A stretch of 64,000 nucleotides of DNA, from positions 33,976,001-34,040,000 of the forward strand of contig OX467082.1 in the NCBI GenBank assembly GCA_950106755.1. Direction: 5' to 3'. The translations under genes were made by a program, and so were the position numbers. This document shows positions 26,244 to 38,045 of this stretch, one piece after another (position 1 is the stretch's first letter; every line of letters begins with the position of its first letter). The notes below the pieces were generated by a model that did no database searches, was not told the origin of the DNA, and saw only the letters and a list, made by a program, of their open reading frames with translations. Source of the DNA: Climacium dendroides. Its lineage: Eukaryota > Streptophyta > Bryopsida > Hypnales > Climaciaceae.

Positions 26244-26672
26244 CTTTCTTCGTAGATAGTTGAAAGCTACGTAATGGACATATTAGATGGTTTTCGTTTT
26301 CTATGAGTGGCATTTCTTGAACAATTTAGGTTTTTTGCGACAGTTGTGTAAATCTAAGCAGGCATCTCACTGGAAGTACAGTACCATGCACAATAGGGAC
26401 ACGGACTAAAATGCTTTATCTTTCTGTACAGAAGGGTGTTCCCAACTTTGTCACTGCTCAAGTAGTTTGTGTTGTATCATAGGACACGTAAACAACATCA
26501 TATCAGTTACAGCAACAAATATGCTAAGCCTGTTTTAATTTCAAGTTCAACTATAATTGTCTGAATGCAGAGAATAGCTTGCTTTGATATCTTGTTGAGA
26601 GTGTTTTTCGACTTTTTGAAGCACGGGAACAGTACTTCGAGCTGTTGATTAATTAACATGAGGTGTACGCCG

Positions 26673-26950
26673 TTATGAGCTCATGGAATGTGAGTAGCTG
26701 ATTATCTCGTTCACCTTTCTATCCTCAGCCAATCTCTGGTGTAGTGGAAGTGCTGTTTCTGTGGGTAAACTCAAGTAAGCAATGATTTTCTTGACACACT
26801 TGATGTCATTTAAAAGGAAATCCGAATTCTGACAACGAGACAGTTCTACTGCCAGCCGCTTCAACAGTGAGATTCGATCAGTTGGAATGTCTGAACAGAC
26901 CGCGTCTGCAACCACTGGCAATTGTACCCGCCTCCAAGGTGAAGTACGGT
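26673..26950 (-). pseudogene. Possible coding fragment of unknown family, 3' of the SPEAR gene
   Basis: The minus strand is open for about 90 codons from roughly 26,950 to 26,673 and predicts an amphipathic helical sequence (for example DRISLLKRLAVELSRCQ, then DIKCVKKIIAYLSLP) with balanced composition unlike the AT-rich chance ORFs nearby. No ATG starts the frame, so it would be an internal exon or a remnant. I could not place it in a family. It is tail-to-tail with the SPEAR gene, about 430 bp from its stop, and could overlap that gene's 3' untranslated region. Confidence 0.3.
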
Positions 26951-27084
26951 ATTGCGCTTGAATGCTCAGTCTAATCTCAATAATATAACCTTACAACTGC
27001 AACGCTACTCTTTAGGGCCTACCGACCTGCAGTCTGATCTGAAGAAGATGTTAATTTTGCTACTGGACACATACTAACTACTAA

Positions 27085-27450
27085 GAGCATCTCCAATGCG
27101 GAGACGGCAACTTTCTAAAAAAAATTGACCCAATGCAAAGCCAGCAATCCAAACTTCAAATGGATTTTCAGCATTAGAAAAAGAAGGAGAGGAAAAGATT
27201 CTACATTAAAAAAATTAAGGACTTCTTAGACAAGAAGGGGGATTCTAATTTATTAGCACACATAATGAGGTCGAAAAGGTATGACAATGATGACTTTTGT
27301 TATTGTGAGGCACCTTGCAAGCTCTTCATATGTTAGCTAAATTGCCAAGCCATGGATGGAAAGTGGCAATGCCCGGTTAGGCATGATTTTTTAGTGGCCC
27401 CATCATCATGCGGTTGGTGTACATGTTGGCGTGTTGCATTGGAGCTACAC
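27085..27450. mobile_element. PIF/Harbinger (Tourist)-like miniature element (366 bp)
   Basis: The left end GAGCATCTCCAATGCGGAGAC and the right end GTTGCATTGGAGCTACAC are inverted copies sharing CTCCAATGC. Both sides carry TAA (27,082-27,084 and 27,451-27,453), fitting a 3-bp TWA target duplication. The GAGCATCTCCAATG terminus is common among plant Tourist-like elements. No ORF. Confidence 0.6.
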
Positions 27451-27524
27451 TAAGGGATGCTTTTCACTAGGCCAATTTTTTAATGTAAGAGACCCGAAAT
27501 CCTTACTAGTGATTGGGGCTAGTA

Positions 27525-27601
27525 AAGCCTACCACCAATCAACGGTGGAATGGGAGTCTAGTTTTTTTGGAGTCCCCATTCCACCATTGGTTAGTAGGCT
27601 T
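27525..27601. repeat. Perfectly matched short hairpin (77 bp)
   Basis: AAGCCTACCACCAATCAACG...GGTTAGTAGGCTT folds on itself; the inner part GGTGGAATGGGAGTC pairs with GAGTCCCCATTCCACC around a T-rich loop. It lies just outside the Harbinger-like element. It could be a hairpin RNA source or a transposon remnant. Confidence 0.6.
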
Positions 27602-28132
27602 CACCACCTCCAACTCCACATGGAAGCCAACCCTAACTCTTTAGAGCCTAAGGTAGGAGTCCCATTGCAAATAGTTTGTGTACTATACATAGATATAAGT
27701 AGTAATCCCATGGTAGACCATTTTGAATTTACAATTTTTTTTTGCAAAAAAACAAGGAAAATCATGATTTATTTCACATGTATTTGGTCAACTCAATTTT
27801 GAAGAAAAAGGTAACACTTTATAAGCAAACAAAGCAAAAACATATAATTTCCCATTGTAAGTCCTAAAGGAGACTATTCTTGTCCTTTTGGATTCTAATG
27901 TGACTTTCTTACTTTCCTACAGGGTTCTAATATAATTCCAAAAACATCTTGTTGTATAGTGAAACAATGAATGAGCCTTTTGTCATGTGTAGAAGCCCCA
28001 TGAATGTATTCACTAAGTTCATTAAATGATCCCAATTCAAAAACTTTGAGCCCCAATTGCACACTCAATGCAATAAAAGCTACATCAAAATGCAATAGAT
28101 TTAGATTGAATCTAAAAGTAGAACTCTAAACA

Positions 28133-28390
28133 GGGTTGTAAACAAGAAGTGCTATTATGTGAGCTTAGGATTGTGAGCACATGAGCCTAGAAGACCATAC
28201 ATCTATATTATAGGTGTCTATATTATAAAAATCTTCCATGATTATAAAAAACCTAAGTTATAGATACCTATGTTATAGATCTTTATGTCATGAGCATCTT
28301 CAATGGTTGTAGAATATTTACTTATATATGCTCAAGGCCTATATGATTGCATTTTTATACTCACATACTATCATCATTGAGTTGTAAACC
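28133..28390. repeat. Dispersed repeat E, copy 2
   Basis: TGTGAGCTTAGGATTGTGAG at the left is followed by the TATTATAGGTGTCTATATTAT-type array, and the stretch ends with ACTCACATACTATCATCATTG. It matches the copies at 20,938 and 40,915 in order of words, with shorter internal array. Confidence 0.5.
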
Positions 28391-28644
28391 ATAATGGATA
28401 TGCTTATCTTATTATTAAATGATGTACAACACTTTACTTGTAGAAACCATGTTTGCAATAAGGAGTAAAGTTCACCATCACTTGGCAGAATTTGAGCAAA
28501 TTGGTCAACTAAATGTTTTTCATGCATGTTTTCAACAAATACTAGATTCAAGAAAAGTATGTTTAGATTAGATCTAAATACTTTTCAAGCCATAATCTAT
28601 TTTGTTTCAAAAGTTCCAGATCTACATGCTTAGTCTCGCTTTAC

Positions 28645-28710
28645 CCCTAAAGGTCCAAACAATGTTTTTTTTGCAATATAGCAATTTTGGGCAACTCACT
28701 AAAAATAAAA
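28645..28710. mobile_element. Left-end fragment of a TTAA family A element
   Basis: CCCCTAAAGGTCCAAACAATG followed by GCAATATAGCAATTTTGGGCAACTCACT matches the first 60 bp of the family A-like fragment at 35,843. The remainder is missing. Confidence 0.5.
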
Positions 28711-28997
28711 ATATTCACAAAATTTCTTAGGGAAAATTTGGACATAGGGATGAAGAATACCTTGCCATTCCAAAAAAACTTAAAATTGGATTTGCGTATG
28801 AGGAGTTATGGGGGGAATGCCCTTTTTTAAGGTTGAAGGATAGTATTGTTAGGGTTCTTTGTACTAGAGCGAAGTTTGTATTACAATGCTAGAGGAGCTT
28901 GAATAGGCTCTCATCCTAGGTTTTTTGACATTTTTTTGAATTGAAAAATTTGTCAGTGTATAAAGAAATGGTAGCAATTAGGAATAATTGGCTCATT

Positions 28998-29620
28998 AGT
29001 TTTAGAAAATTTAGTACTAAATTCAAAGAAATAAAAACATTTGACAAATATCTCACATATATTCAAAAGTCACTTATTTTGTGTACCTAAAATGAGAAGA
29101 GAATCTCTTTATACAAGAATGATGGTAGGAGGTAAAACAATCCATATGCAATATGTAAATTAGAATAAGTGGGATCTTAACCACCTAAAGTTGAGTGAAA
29201 AATAGGAGTTTTGTTCAAAGTAAAAATTCAAACCCTATTTAGGCATAATAAGAATGATTTTTTTACAAAAGAACTCTAAAATTAAAAAAGTTGAAAAATC
29301 AAGCTAAATTTCATGTACAAAAATCCATTTGAAATTTCGATTCTTTAATCAAAATTTATGAACAAAATCTAGAGAGGAATTAGAAGGGACATTTCTTTTG
29401 ACATTATTAATACATCTCCTCACTTAACTTTGAGCAATTGAGCTCCTACTAATTTTAATTTACATATCCAACATGGATTGTTTTACCTCCTACCACCCCT
29501 CTTATATAAAGAACTTCTCTTCTTGTTCTATGTACACACAACAAATGGCTATTGAAGTTGTGTATGATAATTGCCAAATATTTTTATTTCTTTGGATTTA
29601 ATGCTGAATTTTCTAAAACT
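28998..29620. repeat. Repeat F with about 168-bp terminal inverted repeats
   Basis: 28,998-29,166 and 29,454-29,620 are inverted copies: AGTACTAAATTCAAAGAAATAAAAA at the left mirrors TTTTTATTTCTTTGGATTTAATGCT at the right. The centre shares sequence with the hairpin at 33,766-34,202. A further fragment of one arm is at 60,950-61,140. Long-armed foldback elements of this sort can form double-stranded RNA. The short ORF at 29,552-29,785 reads through the right arm and is not a gene. Confidence 0.65.
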
Positions 29621-29789
29621 ATATTTTATGGAATAAAGGGACAACTTGAAAATTTAAATGAATCACGTTCAATGATTGATGATGAGTCAAGCATAGCTAA
29701 CCCTAACCCAACCTCTAACCCAGCCTCCTCCCATGCTAGGCCCAATATGTTGAACTGCCCTTTCCTTCAATTTGGCTATAGATAATAAA

Positions 29790-31080
29790 GTTTGCAAAAG
29801 CTTGATATTTTGGGCAATTTTTTCCCTTCTCTTCTTGAGCTAGTTAAAACGTGACTCTACCATTCACATTTTGACGAGATTATTGTATGTGCAAGCCATA
29901 AATTGTTCACTACTTTTGATAACATAAAATATGACTTCATTTATATTATTTTTTAATGATATGAACTATTGAATTGGTCCTTTTTAAATCCTAAAATCCT
30001 TTATCCTTTAATTATAACTGTGTCAAGAGGTGATTCCTTGTTTCTTTTAGATGAAATCATTGAATTGCTACAAACTCTTGATAAGATATTCCTCTTTCTA
30101 GGATTATTATATAAAACATTAGATTAGGAAGAAAAAAAAAAAGCAATTTCTTCCTTCTTCTTTTTTTCCCCTTTTTCCAACATGGACGGAAATAAATGAC
30201 TTCATGAATCTAACGAAAACCACTTTCAAAATAAATGAAATCAAAATGGTCCTTCATATACAGAACCCCTAATAGGGGAGGGGTTGACAACCAAGTACGG
30301 TACACAGATTGAAGAGTACAGTTGGTAGTACTGGGATTGCAATAAGATTTAAGCTTAGTCATGATTTTGCCATAGGTTGCCCAAAACAAATGCAATTGCA
30401 TTAAATTTTGTACTTGTTTCACCTTCCATTTGCTTCATTTGATTTGGTATCTACGTACCTTGAACAACCTATTTGTCAACTCACATATTTTTCATAAATT
30501 GAAAAGTTGGAGAGAAACCATTTGCAAGTAGAATCAAGAGGTTCCACTAAGAAATGAATTTTCTATGGTTTTCTAAAGTTTAATTTGTTGGGATGAAATT
30601 GGTAAAGCCTAGGTAGACCCATACTAAACCATACGTTGACATGTTCCCTCTTCAAGCCCATTGTCATAATCATGGATTTTTTTTTTTTCATTTTTTATGA
30701 AGTGCCAAAGTGGCAATATACAATTTTATAGTGGTGCTTCAAATTCAGCATTCATTGTCATAATAGATAGAAAATATCACATTAGCACATATTACATGTA
30801 CATGATTCTATTTTCATTCACAATCTGAAAATTTCATCCAAGATTTTTTTTAATTTAAATTTTTATAGTAAAAAACTTCATGATTCTTTGCCATTTTGTA
30901 GCCAAATTGGTTTTTTTCTAGTGCAATGTGGCACTAAAATGCCAAAAATAAATTTGGTCATGATACTAAAGGATTGTCAAGATTGTAGTAATAGGTGGAT
31001 GATTGACGCAAATGGGAGGATTCACTAAATGTTCAAATCAGGTGACTAACAACATTGGATTCTTCTACTGGCTTAACCCC
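29790..31080. other. AT-rich intergenic stretch
   Basis: No gene or clear repeat boundary recognised. Confidence 0.35.
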
Positions 31081-31084
31081 TTAA

Positions 31085-31988
31085 CCCCTAAAGGACCAAC
31101 CTTGTGTTTTTAGCAACATAACTTTTTTAGATAAGTTCATGTGAGTGGAGATTTTAAAAAAAAAATTCCACACAACATGTGGACAAGAAGTAGCTTTAAA
31201 GTCCAAAATTTTTCATAACTTTTGACTTCAATGTTAAGAAAATTATTGTATGATATGTAGTTTGTTTCTCAACTAGAGCAACTTAGTAGATTAAAAAAAT
31301 CATCAAATAAAAATTTGAAATTGGTTCATTAGATTTGTATATGCATGTGAAAAGCTTTGAATCACTCCATTTTAATTAACAAGATGAAAGTAATGAGGAG
31401 TTTTAGTTTGCAAGTGGTTATGGATACTCTATTTTAAAATAAACCTTGAAGTCCTTTATAAAACTCAATTTTTAATGTTTTTGGAAAAAAAATAAAATTG
31501 TAGGATGTAGATTGTTTATTACAACATTATAACCATTGGAATGATGTTTTTCAATTCCTTAATTAAATTCTTAACAATTTTACATTTAGAATCATTCTCT
31601 ACTTTCTACTTACTATATTTTTTCTATATTTTGTACAATTCCAAATGATTTGAAAATTTTCAAGCATGTAGCCAACTTGCCTTGAAGAATGAATCCAAAG
31701 AAGCACTATCAACATAGACATTTTTTCATGACAAATGTGACCTTGTGAAGTGCACTTGCCCGGTTTTTTGGAGGGCCCCAAAAAATATTTTTGTCACATG
31801 AAATGCTAATATCTTGCAATGAACAGAGTGAAAATTTTTGAAATTTTTTCCATATCTTCTCAAATAAGGTCATGTGGTTACATATGCTTAAAATTGTTTA
31901 GTTTTTTTTTCTAAAATTTGGTACTTGTACTAAAAATGGCATTTTTGGAACATTTTGGGTGAAAACATAGCTAAAAACCATTTAAGGG
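31085..31988. mobile_element. TTAA-flanked TIR element, family A, uninterrupted copy (904 bp)
   Basis: TTAA (31,081-31,084) is followed by CCCCTAAAGGACCAACC; the right end reads CCATTTAAGGG before TTAA (31,989-31,992). It aligns with 17,212-18,283 except for the hAT-like insertion there. No coding capacity; a 60-codon minus ORF inside is not conserved in the other copy. Confidence 0.75.
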
Positions 31989-32089
31989 TTAACGCACACT
32001 ACGATTATCCCTTGCCAATCCACCATTCTTTATTGAAAGCTTGATTATTTCTTTCTCTCCACATGGGCCAAAAGTTAACATAGGTTTTG

Positions 32090-32880
32090 AATCTTCTTAA
32101 CTAAATTTTCACCTTTAATATTGAATTAATAAAAATTTCTATCAAAGAATTGAGTTGAAAGTCTATGAAAAAACACTCAAAAAACATACTTGATTTTCAT
32201 TCTTTAGAAAATTGTTAAGTAGAAGTATGTACAAGATTGAAGAAAAAAAAAATTAATAGATTTAAGGTGAAATTTAAATACAATAATCCCAATAGTGAGA
32301 TTGTTCTAGCAAGCAAACTAAACCTTGTTGAACCCTTTTTTTTAAATAGTAAAAATTGTGTTAAAAAATGAATCATATAAATAAGTTTGTCAAGAAAGAG
32401 CTCAAATTGCCTTCCAAAATAAAATGTTCCATAACTTTCTCATCACTTAGTCCAAATAAAATGAATAAAATCTTTCTATGAAGACAAAAATATTTCTCTA
32501 TGAGAAATATAATTTCAAAAAAGTTATTTTGACTTTTTGTGATTGCATTTGTGCTACTTGACAACCCAAGCTCCATATATTAGTTACTAGCAAAATTAAT
32601 AACAACATTTTTTTTTCTTTGAAAAAGGACTGTGGAATTTACCCTCCTAATAAAAAGTTTCATTGTCCCCTCAAGGAGGGGGCCAAAATGGATTTGAAGT
32701 AGGCTCCTACAATTTCAATGTTTGTTGTGATTTTTTGAATCTTTTTTTGAACAAAGGAAAATAAATTAGTTGTTTGGAAATATAATTTTTAACTTCAATT
32801 AGTGCATAGGAGGAAGAGTTATATGTCATCCTAAGTCCAAAATAGTTTGCTACACTATTAGATAGGATTGAGTGTCCTCT
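32090..32880. mobile_element. Family B fragments in opposite orientations
   Basis: 32,090-32,600 matches the middle of family B in forward orientation (AATTGAGTTGAAAGTCTATG, AAATTGTTAAGTAGAAGTA). 32,640-32,830 matches its end in reverse orientation (TTGTCCCCTCAAGGAGGGGG, AAAATGGATTTGAAGTAGG). The outer TTAA ends are not preserved. It is likely a rearranged pair of copies. Confidence 0.5.
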
Positions 32881-32889
32881 ACCTCAGCA

Positions 32890-33710
32890 AATGACTAAAC
32901 CATTTACATTGAAAGCAGTCCCTGCAGATTTAGGCGTTTTCAAGGGATGACTAGAATATAGAATGAGCAATAGGGTTCAATTTTGCTACTAGAATGTCAA
33001 GGAACTGCTACGTAATATGACATGTGAGGCATATTCTATATAGAAGAACTTCATGAGAAAGTTTAGACCCTATGGTTTGTCAATAGTTATCATGTGGTTA
33101 TCATTGTTTCATGGATTTGCACGTTAATTACAATTTATCACATCATTACAATGCATTACTTCACATTGTTACAATGCATTACTTGCAATTGCATCGTAAT
33201 AATGCAAAGTATAGTCCCAACACCATGCATCTACTGTTAACCCTTTTGGGCTCCATGGGGCCAAATTGCACCATTTCCAAACAAATTTCTACTTTTTGCT
33301 TGAAAAAATAATCTTTTTTTACTAAAAATTTCCTAAATTCATTTAAAATGTAGATGAAGTTGCCAAATTTGGATGAAAAGTATTTAAATGCAATTGAAAA
33401 GTATTTTTTGGTTCAAAAGATGGATGAATTTAGAAATGCAATACTTCACCAAATTTTAAGTGATCACCATTTTGGCGCTTTCTCTACAAGTTAAAGAAAA
33501 AGGTTGATCCTCACCGCTTGTCCTCTATCCTATGGCAGTCACACCAAGGGGCACCAAGTGAAGTGTTCAATGTGAAGTAGTTTTGTTGCTTGTAAATTAA
33601 ACTAAATAAGATTTAACTTTCAAACCGTTAAGAACTACCTCAAATAGCTTCAAGAACATTTCACTCTAATTTCAAATCTTTGAGAGAGGAGAGAAGCTCT
33701 TTATAAACAT
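32890..33710. other. AT-rich intergenic stretch
   Basis: No gene seen. A short TTACAATGCATTACTT word is repeated twice near 33,145-33,185. Confidence 0.35.
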
Positions 33711-33765
33711 ATGGTTTGGTAGGAGACGGAACAATCCATGTGGGATATATAAATTAGAACTAGTA

Positions 33766-34202
33766 GGAGCTCAACCACTCATTGTTAAATCAAAAGTAGG
33801 AATTGTGTTTGAAATAGAATTTCAGACCTCATTTAGGCATGGTAGAATAACTTTTACCAGAAATCTTTGAGCTAAGAAAAATTGGTAAATGAAGATAACT
33901 CTCACCTCCAAAAATCTGTTTAAGTTTTGAAGCTTCCAATCAAAAGTTATGGACAAATTTGAGAGAGGGGTAGGTAGGGATTTTTCTTACATTTTCAAAC
34001 ATCCTCTCTGAAATTTGTCCATAACTTTTGATTGAACAATCTAAATTTCAAACGGATTTTTGGAGATGAAATTTATCTTCATTTACCAGATTTTCTTAGT
34101 TCCAATTTTTTTGGAAAAAATTATTCTACCATATACAAATGAGGTCTGAAATTTTACTTCAAACACAATTCCTAAGTTTTGAAAATGAGCGGTCAAGCTC
34201 TC
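33766..34202. repeat. Long hairpin (two about 200-bp inverted arms), repeat F
   Basis: 33,766-33,970 and 34,008-34,202 are inverted copies, with landmarks AGGAATTGTGTTTGAAAT / AAACACAATTCCTAAG, CAGACCTCATTTAGG / AATGAGGTCTGAAATT and AAAAGTTATGGACAAATTT / AAATTTGTCCATAACTTTTG. The loop is about 37 bp. If transcribed it would form a long double-stranded RNA. Confidence 0.75.
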
Positions 34203-34739
34203 ATTTTCAAATTATCCCATACCCCTTGAGTATTCAGCATGGACAATGAATTTCATTATAAAAACTACCTCTCCACTCTAATTTCATTCTAAGTGTCAAA
34301 GAACTATTACATTATACCCAAAAAATTCTTGGTGACATTTGGAATAATGACATTGGTATTGATATAATTGTAAGTTTGATTTTATAATACTAGGAATAGC
34401 TTGTTGTGCCTAGCTATAGCTCGTCTAGGGGGCCAAGTGTAGGTTGGTACATCGAACAGTGTGTCAAAATCACTTGGTGCGCCATGTGCAAGATGGAGCA
34501 TTTGATCGTGTCTTCTTCAAATCTTGGTGGGCCCATCTAATTTTTTTTTCCTTGGCGAATCTGCCGTAGGATACAAACTTAGCCTGTTTTGACCAATGTC
34601 CCCCCTGTTGTCCTCACTACAAAGGCTAGTTTTGGGAGGGACGAAGCCAGAGAGGTCAGATTTCTGATAGTCTAGCGAAATTTTGCCAAAAAAAGCCCTA
34701 GTTGAATTCCTTTGGAGCTTTGTTGTGGGAATGCTCTTA

Positions 34740-35409
34740 GGGCATCCCCATGGCTCACTCGCCAAGGAGGGATGCCAAGTGGGGCTTTGGAGTACATCGG
34801 GGAAAAGTCCCCCATTGCAACAATCTTATTACAATACTATACTACTGGAAATTTTACTTTTGCTGTTGTTTTGGTCGCGTTGATCTGGTCAAAATCTGAC
34901 AGAAATCTATTGATTTTAACAAATATTTGTCAGATTTTGACCGGATCAATGTGACCAAAACAACATAAAAGTAAATTTTCTAGTAGTGATAGCTATAGCT
35001 ACAACAATACAATTTCAATGGGGATGTACTCTATGACTCTATCTATTGAAAGTATATTGTTGCAATATTGCAATAGTATTGTTGCAATGGGGGAACTTTT
35101 CTAATGTGCCCTTCCAATGCAACCCATGTATATGGTGAATGTTTGCCCTACTACAAAACGCTACAAGGACACCAAGAGGAACAAGCATGGCGACCAAAAA
35201 AATCATGTCTATGACATCAACAATGTCATCCACTCAACTCCTCTACCCTCCTTGGTGTGTCAAGTGGTACCTTAAAATGGGAATATAAAGGCAGTCAAAG
35301 CACTTGGCATGCCATGCCCATTTGCCACACCATTTGCATCAACACTCTTTAAATTTTGAAGTCATCTATTTTTGGTGTTCTACCCCCTTGGTGAGTCAAG
35401 GGGATGCTC
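34740..35409. mobile_element. PIF/Harbinger (Tourist)-like element (670 bp) with nested CACTA-like element
   Basis: GGGCATCCCCATGGCTCACT at the left mirrors AGTCAAGGGGATGCTC at the right, and both are flanked by TTA (34,737-34,739 and 35,410-35,412), the typical 3-bp Harbinger target duplication. Inside, 34,802-34,839 (AAGTCCCCCATTGCAACAAT) is inverted again at 35,062-35,101, so most of the element is a foldback. Small ORFs within it are not genes. Confidence 0.7.
34840..34988. mobile_element. CACTA-like foldback element (149 bp)
   Basis: Its right end, read inward, is CACTACTAGAAAATTTACTT; the left end is TACTACTGGAAATTTTACTT. The arms pair over about 60 bp (TTGTTTTGGTCGCGTTGATC against GATCAATGTGACCAAAACAA). 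The flanking triplets (CTA, ATA) agree in two of three bases only. It is inserted inside the Harbinger-like element. Confidence 0.65.
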
Positions 35410-35842
35410 TTAAAACAACTCATTGTGGTCAAATGACCGATAGTGGACACCTAGGAAATGATTCCATTATGATTTTCTTAAGTATGTGAAATTTTGACCA
35501 CAATGCATGTCTTATATGACAATATTGGAGTGATTAGTGACTTCATTAGGAACTTTCAACTTTTCAATGTGAATTCATTGTAAGAATTGACTTTTTAGGC
35601 CTTCCATATTAGAAAATACTATGACTACTTTAAGTGAATAAAATAAGTATGATGGATTCAGATTTTGTTGATTCTAAGGTAGTCTATAGACTCTTTTGGG
35701 CCATGAAAACATAATTTCAATTTCTCTCATTATTTCTTGTACTTGTATTAATGTGGGAAGAATTTTTTTTTAAAATTTAGCAACGACATGAGGTCAAACT
35801 CCTAATTCTGACCACCATGGGTTGTTTTACCTTGATCCCTAA

Positions 35843-36200
35843 AGGTCCAAACACCATTTTTTGGCATCATAGTGATTTTGGGCAACTCATTACAAATGAA
35901 ATTTTTATTTCTTTTCTTTGAAAATTTCACACAACATGTGTTTGAGGAATAGCTTTAACACGCATCAATTTTCATAATTTTGACTACATAGTCAAAAAGT
36001 TATTGCATGACATGTAATTTTCAACATTTGGAGAGCAACTTGGACAACCCAAACTTCTTCTTTAAAAATCACTTTTAAAAAAAATAAAAATTTAAAATTG
36101 GTTTCCTAGACTCATATATTTGTAGAAAGCTTTGAATCATTCCATTTCAATTAATGAAATGAAAGTTATGAAGAGTTTTAGTTTGTAGATAGGTATGAAA
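35843..36200. mobile_element. TTAA family A element, left-end fragment
   Basis: ATCCCTAAAGGTCCAAACACC followed by GGCATCATAGTGATTTTGGGCAACTCATT and GCTTTGAATCATTCCATTTCAATTAATGA matches family A to about 36,200, where it stops. The right half is lost or was replaced shortly before the Tc1 element. Confidence 0.55.
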
Positions 36201-36328
36201 TCTCTAAACAACTATGCACTAACAAAGTATGCACTAACAAGAGGAGAGGTTGTACTTGTACCCCAAAGCTCTTGAAGCTATGACCATTTATAACCATAAA
36301 GTTATTGTTTTTCGTGTGAACTAAGGTA

Positions 36329-38043
36329 GGTACACACCAAACCGCCACCTTTTGCTCATGAACCTATTTTTTATTATTAGACTGGTCAAATTTTCATATG
36401 TTCTTGTTGGCAAGTGAAAGGAGGTTCCAACGCACTAGGAAACGTGGCATTTGGGTACAATATGCAAAAGTTAGTAAGGAACAAAGTTTGGTTCTAAAAG
36501 CGATTCTTCCACAAGTGCTTTGGCTTGGTTTTCTTCTCCATTTTCACTCATTGTCCACTTCATTTTAGCTTGATTTCCACTCATTTTGAGTTCATTTTGA
36601 GCTCGTTTCATCTTGTTCTCCATTTCAGCTCATCTTGACTTCTTTAAATTACACCTGGTGAGTTTATATTCGTGTTTTCTTCCTTGGTCTAATTCTACAA
36701 CTAATTTTCAAATTTTTCAATCTCTTTCTTCAATTCTCATGCACTTAATTGGAATCTACAGATTATCATGCGAATACAAATGTTGAGCAATCATGAGAGG
36801 GGCTTGATCATAGAAATGAGACATGGTAGGATAAAATCTGGACATATTGCAAAATTATTAGGAATGCCTCGTTCTACCGTTTCCACAATTTTGACAAAGT
36901 GGAAGAAATTTGGGTTGAATACCATTCAGAAACCTAAATTGCGACCACCAAAGCTATTTGATCGTATAGTTAGGGATCTAGCACGCCTCATTCATGGAGA
37001 TCGTCGCCTAAACTTAGTATTACTTGTGGAGACTTTGGGAATTCACAGAAACACCATCCGCAAGTACATTCAATAATTTGGATTTTGAAAATTGAATAGC
37101 TGTAAGGAAACCCTACCTTAGTGTAACTCATAGAAAACAAAGATTAGCATTTGCTTGTAGATACAAGCATTGGACAGCCAAGGATTGGACAAAGATTATC
37201 TGGACGAATGAATGTTCTTTTGAATTGGGTAAAGACTCCCGGCAAATTCGAGTTTGGAGAAAAAGTTGTGAAAGATATGTTGACCGATGTCTTGTGCCAA
37301 CATTCAAAGTAGGGAGAACATCCGTTATGGTGTAGGGAGCATTTACAGGCTTTAACTCTCATTTTTTTGCCACAAGGGGAGTGAACAACAATTGCTTTTG
37401 TGAAACATATCTATGATAGTGTTTTCTTTGGCTTTTATTTCATGCACAACGCATCACATGAACTTCTCCTAATGGAAAATGGCACTCCTATGCATCATGG
37501 TAAGCTCCCCGAACTTTGAAGACAAACACATGGCATACAAAAATTGCAATGGCCTACAAATTCACCTTACTTGAACTCCATTGAGAACCTTGGGAAAGTC
37601 ATGAAAGACAATCTTCGTTATTACAAGAAACTGAGCAACAAGGAGGAAATGAGTGCACTCATTCCAGTCATTTGGGATGATGTTTCTCTTGAACAACTCC
37701 AACGACTAATTCAAACCATGCCTAAACAAATGCAAGCCGTGATTTCAGCAAAAGAAGGTAGCACTTGGTGGTAGGCAGTTTGCACATTCATTGTACAATG
37801 CTTCACCATTTTGAAGTTTCCATGTACATATTTCTTATGTTAATAAAGTACTCTTCACTAGGATCCCACTGCAACTTTCGGTTTGAAAATCAGAATGTTT
37901 TTGAACACGATACAGCTTTGCCAAGTTCATGAACTTTCCTGTGCATCACTACTGCAGGTCAAGAATTCGTAAATGAAGTGTACCTAGCTGTACTTTATAG
38001 TATAGATGGCAGTTTAGGGTCAGTGGCACATTTGGGGTGTACC
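36329..38043 (+). mobile_element. Tc1/mariner element, degenerate (1.7 kb)
   Basis: The ends are inverted: GGTACACACCAAACCGCCACC at the left; GGTACACCCCAAATGTGCCAC read inward from the right. Both are flanked by the dinucleotide TA (36,327-36,328; 38,044-38,045), the Tc1/mariner target. The single internal gene is a transposase remnant. The right end carries a 43-bp upstream GTGTACCTAG word that looks like a second, internal copy of the terminus. Confidence 0.75.
36768..37774 (+). pseudogene. Tc1-like transposase remnant (helix-turn-helix plus DDE_3 domain, inactivated)
   Basis: The family cuts and pastes the element at TA dinucleotides. The first frame (36,768-37,076) is a helix-turn-helix paired-type DNA-binding region: GHIAKLLGMPRSTVSTILTKW, then RRLNLVLLVETLGIHRNTIRK. 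A stop ends it. The catalytic part continues in a second frame (IIWTNECSFELGKDSRQ near 37,198) and a third (WPTNSPYLNSIENLGKVMK from 37,544), so there are at least two frameshifts and several stops. The usual WxDE has become WTNE and the expected second Asp (MEDxxP) reads MENGTP, so both catalytic Asp look mutated; the IEN Glu remains. It is inactive. The sequence style resembles fungal/animal Tc1 rather than plant Stowaway-type mariner, which is inference. Confidence 0.85.
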
Positions 38044-38045
38044 TA

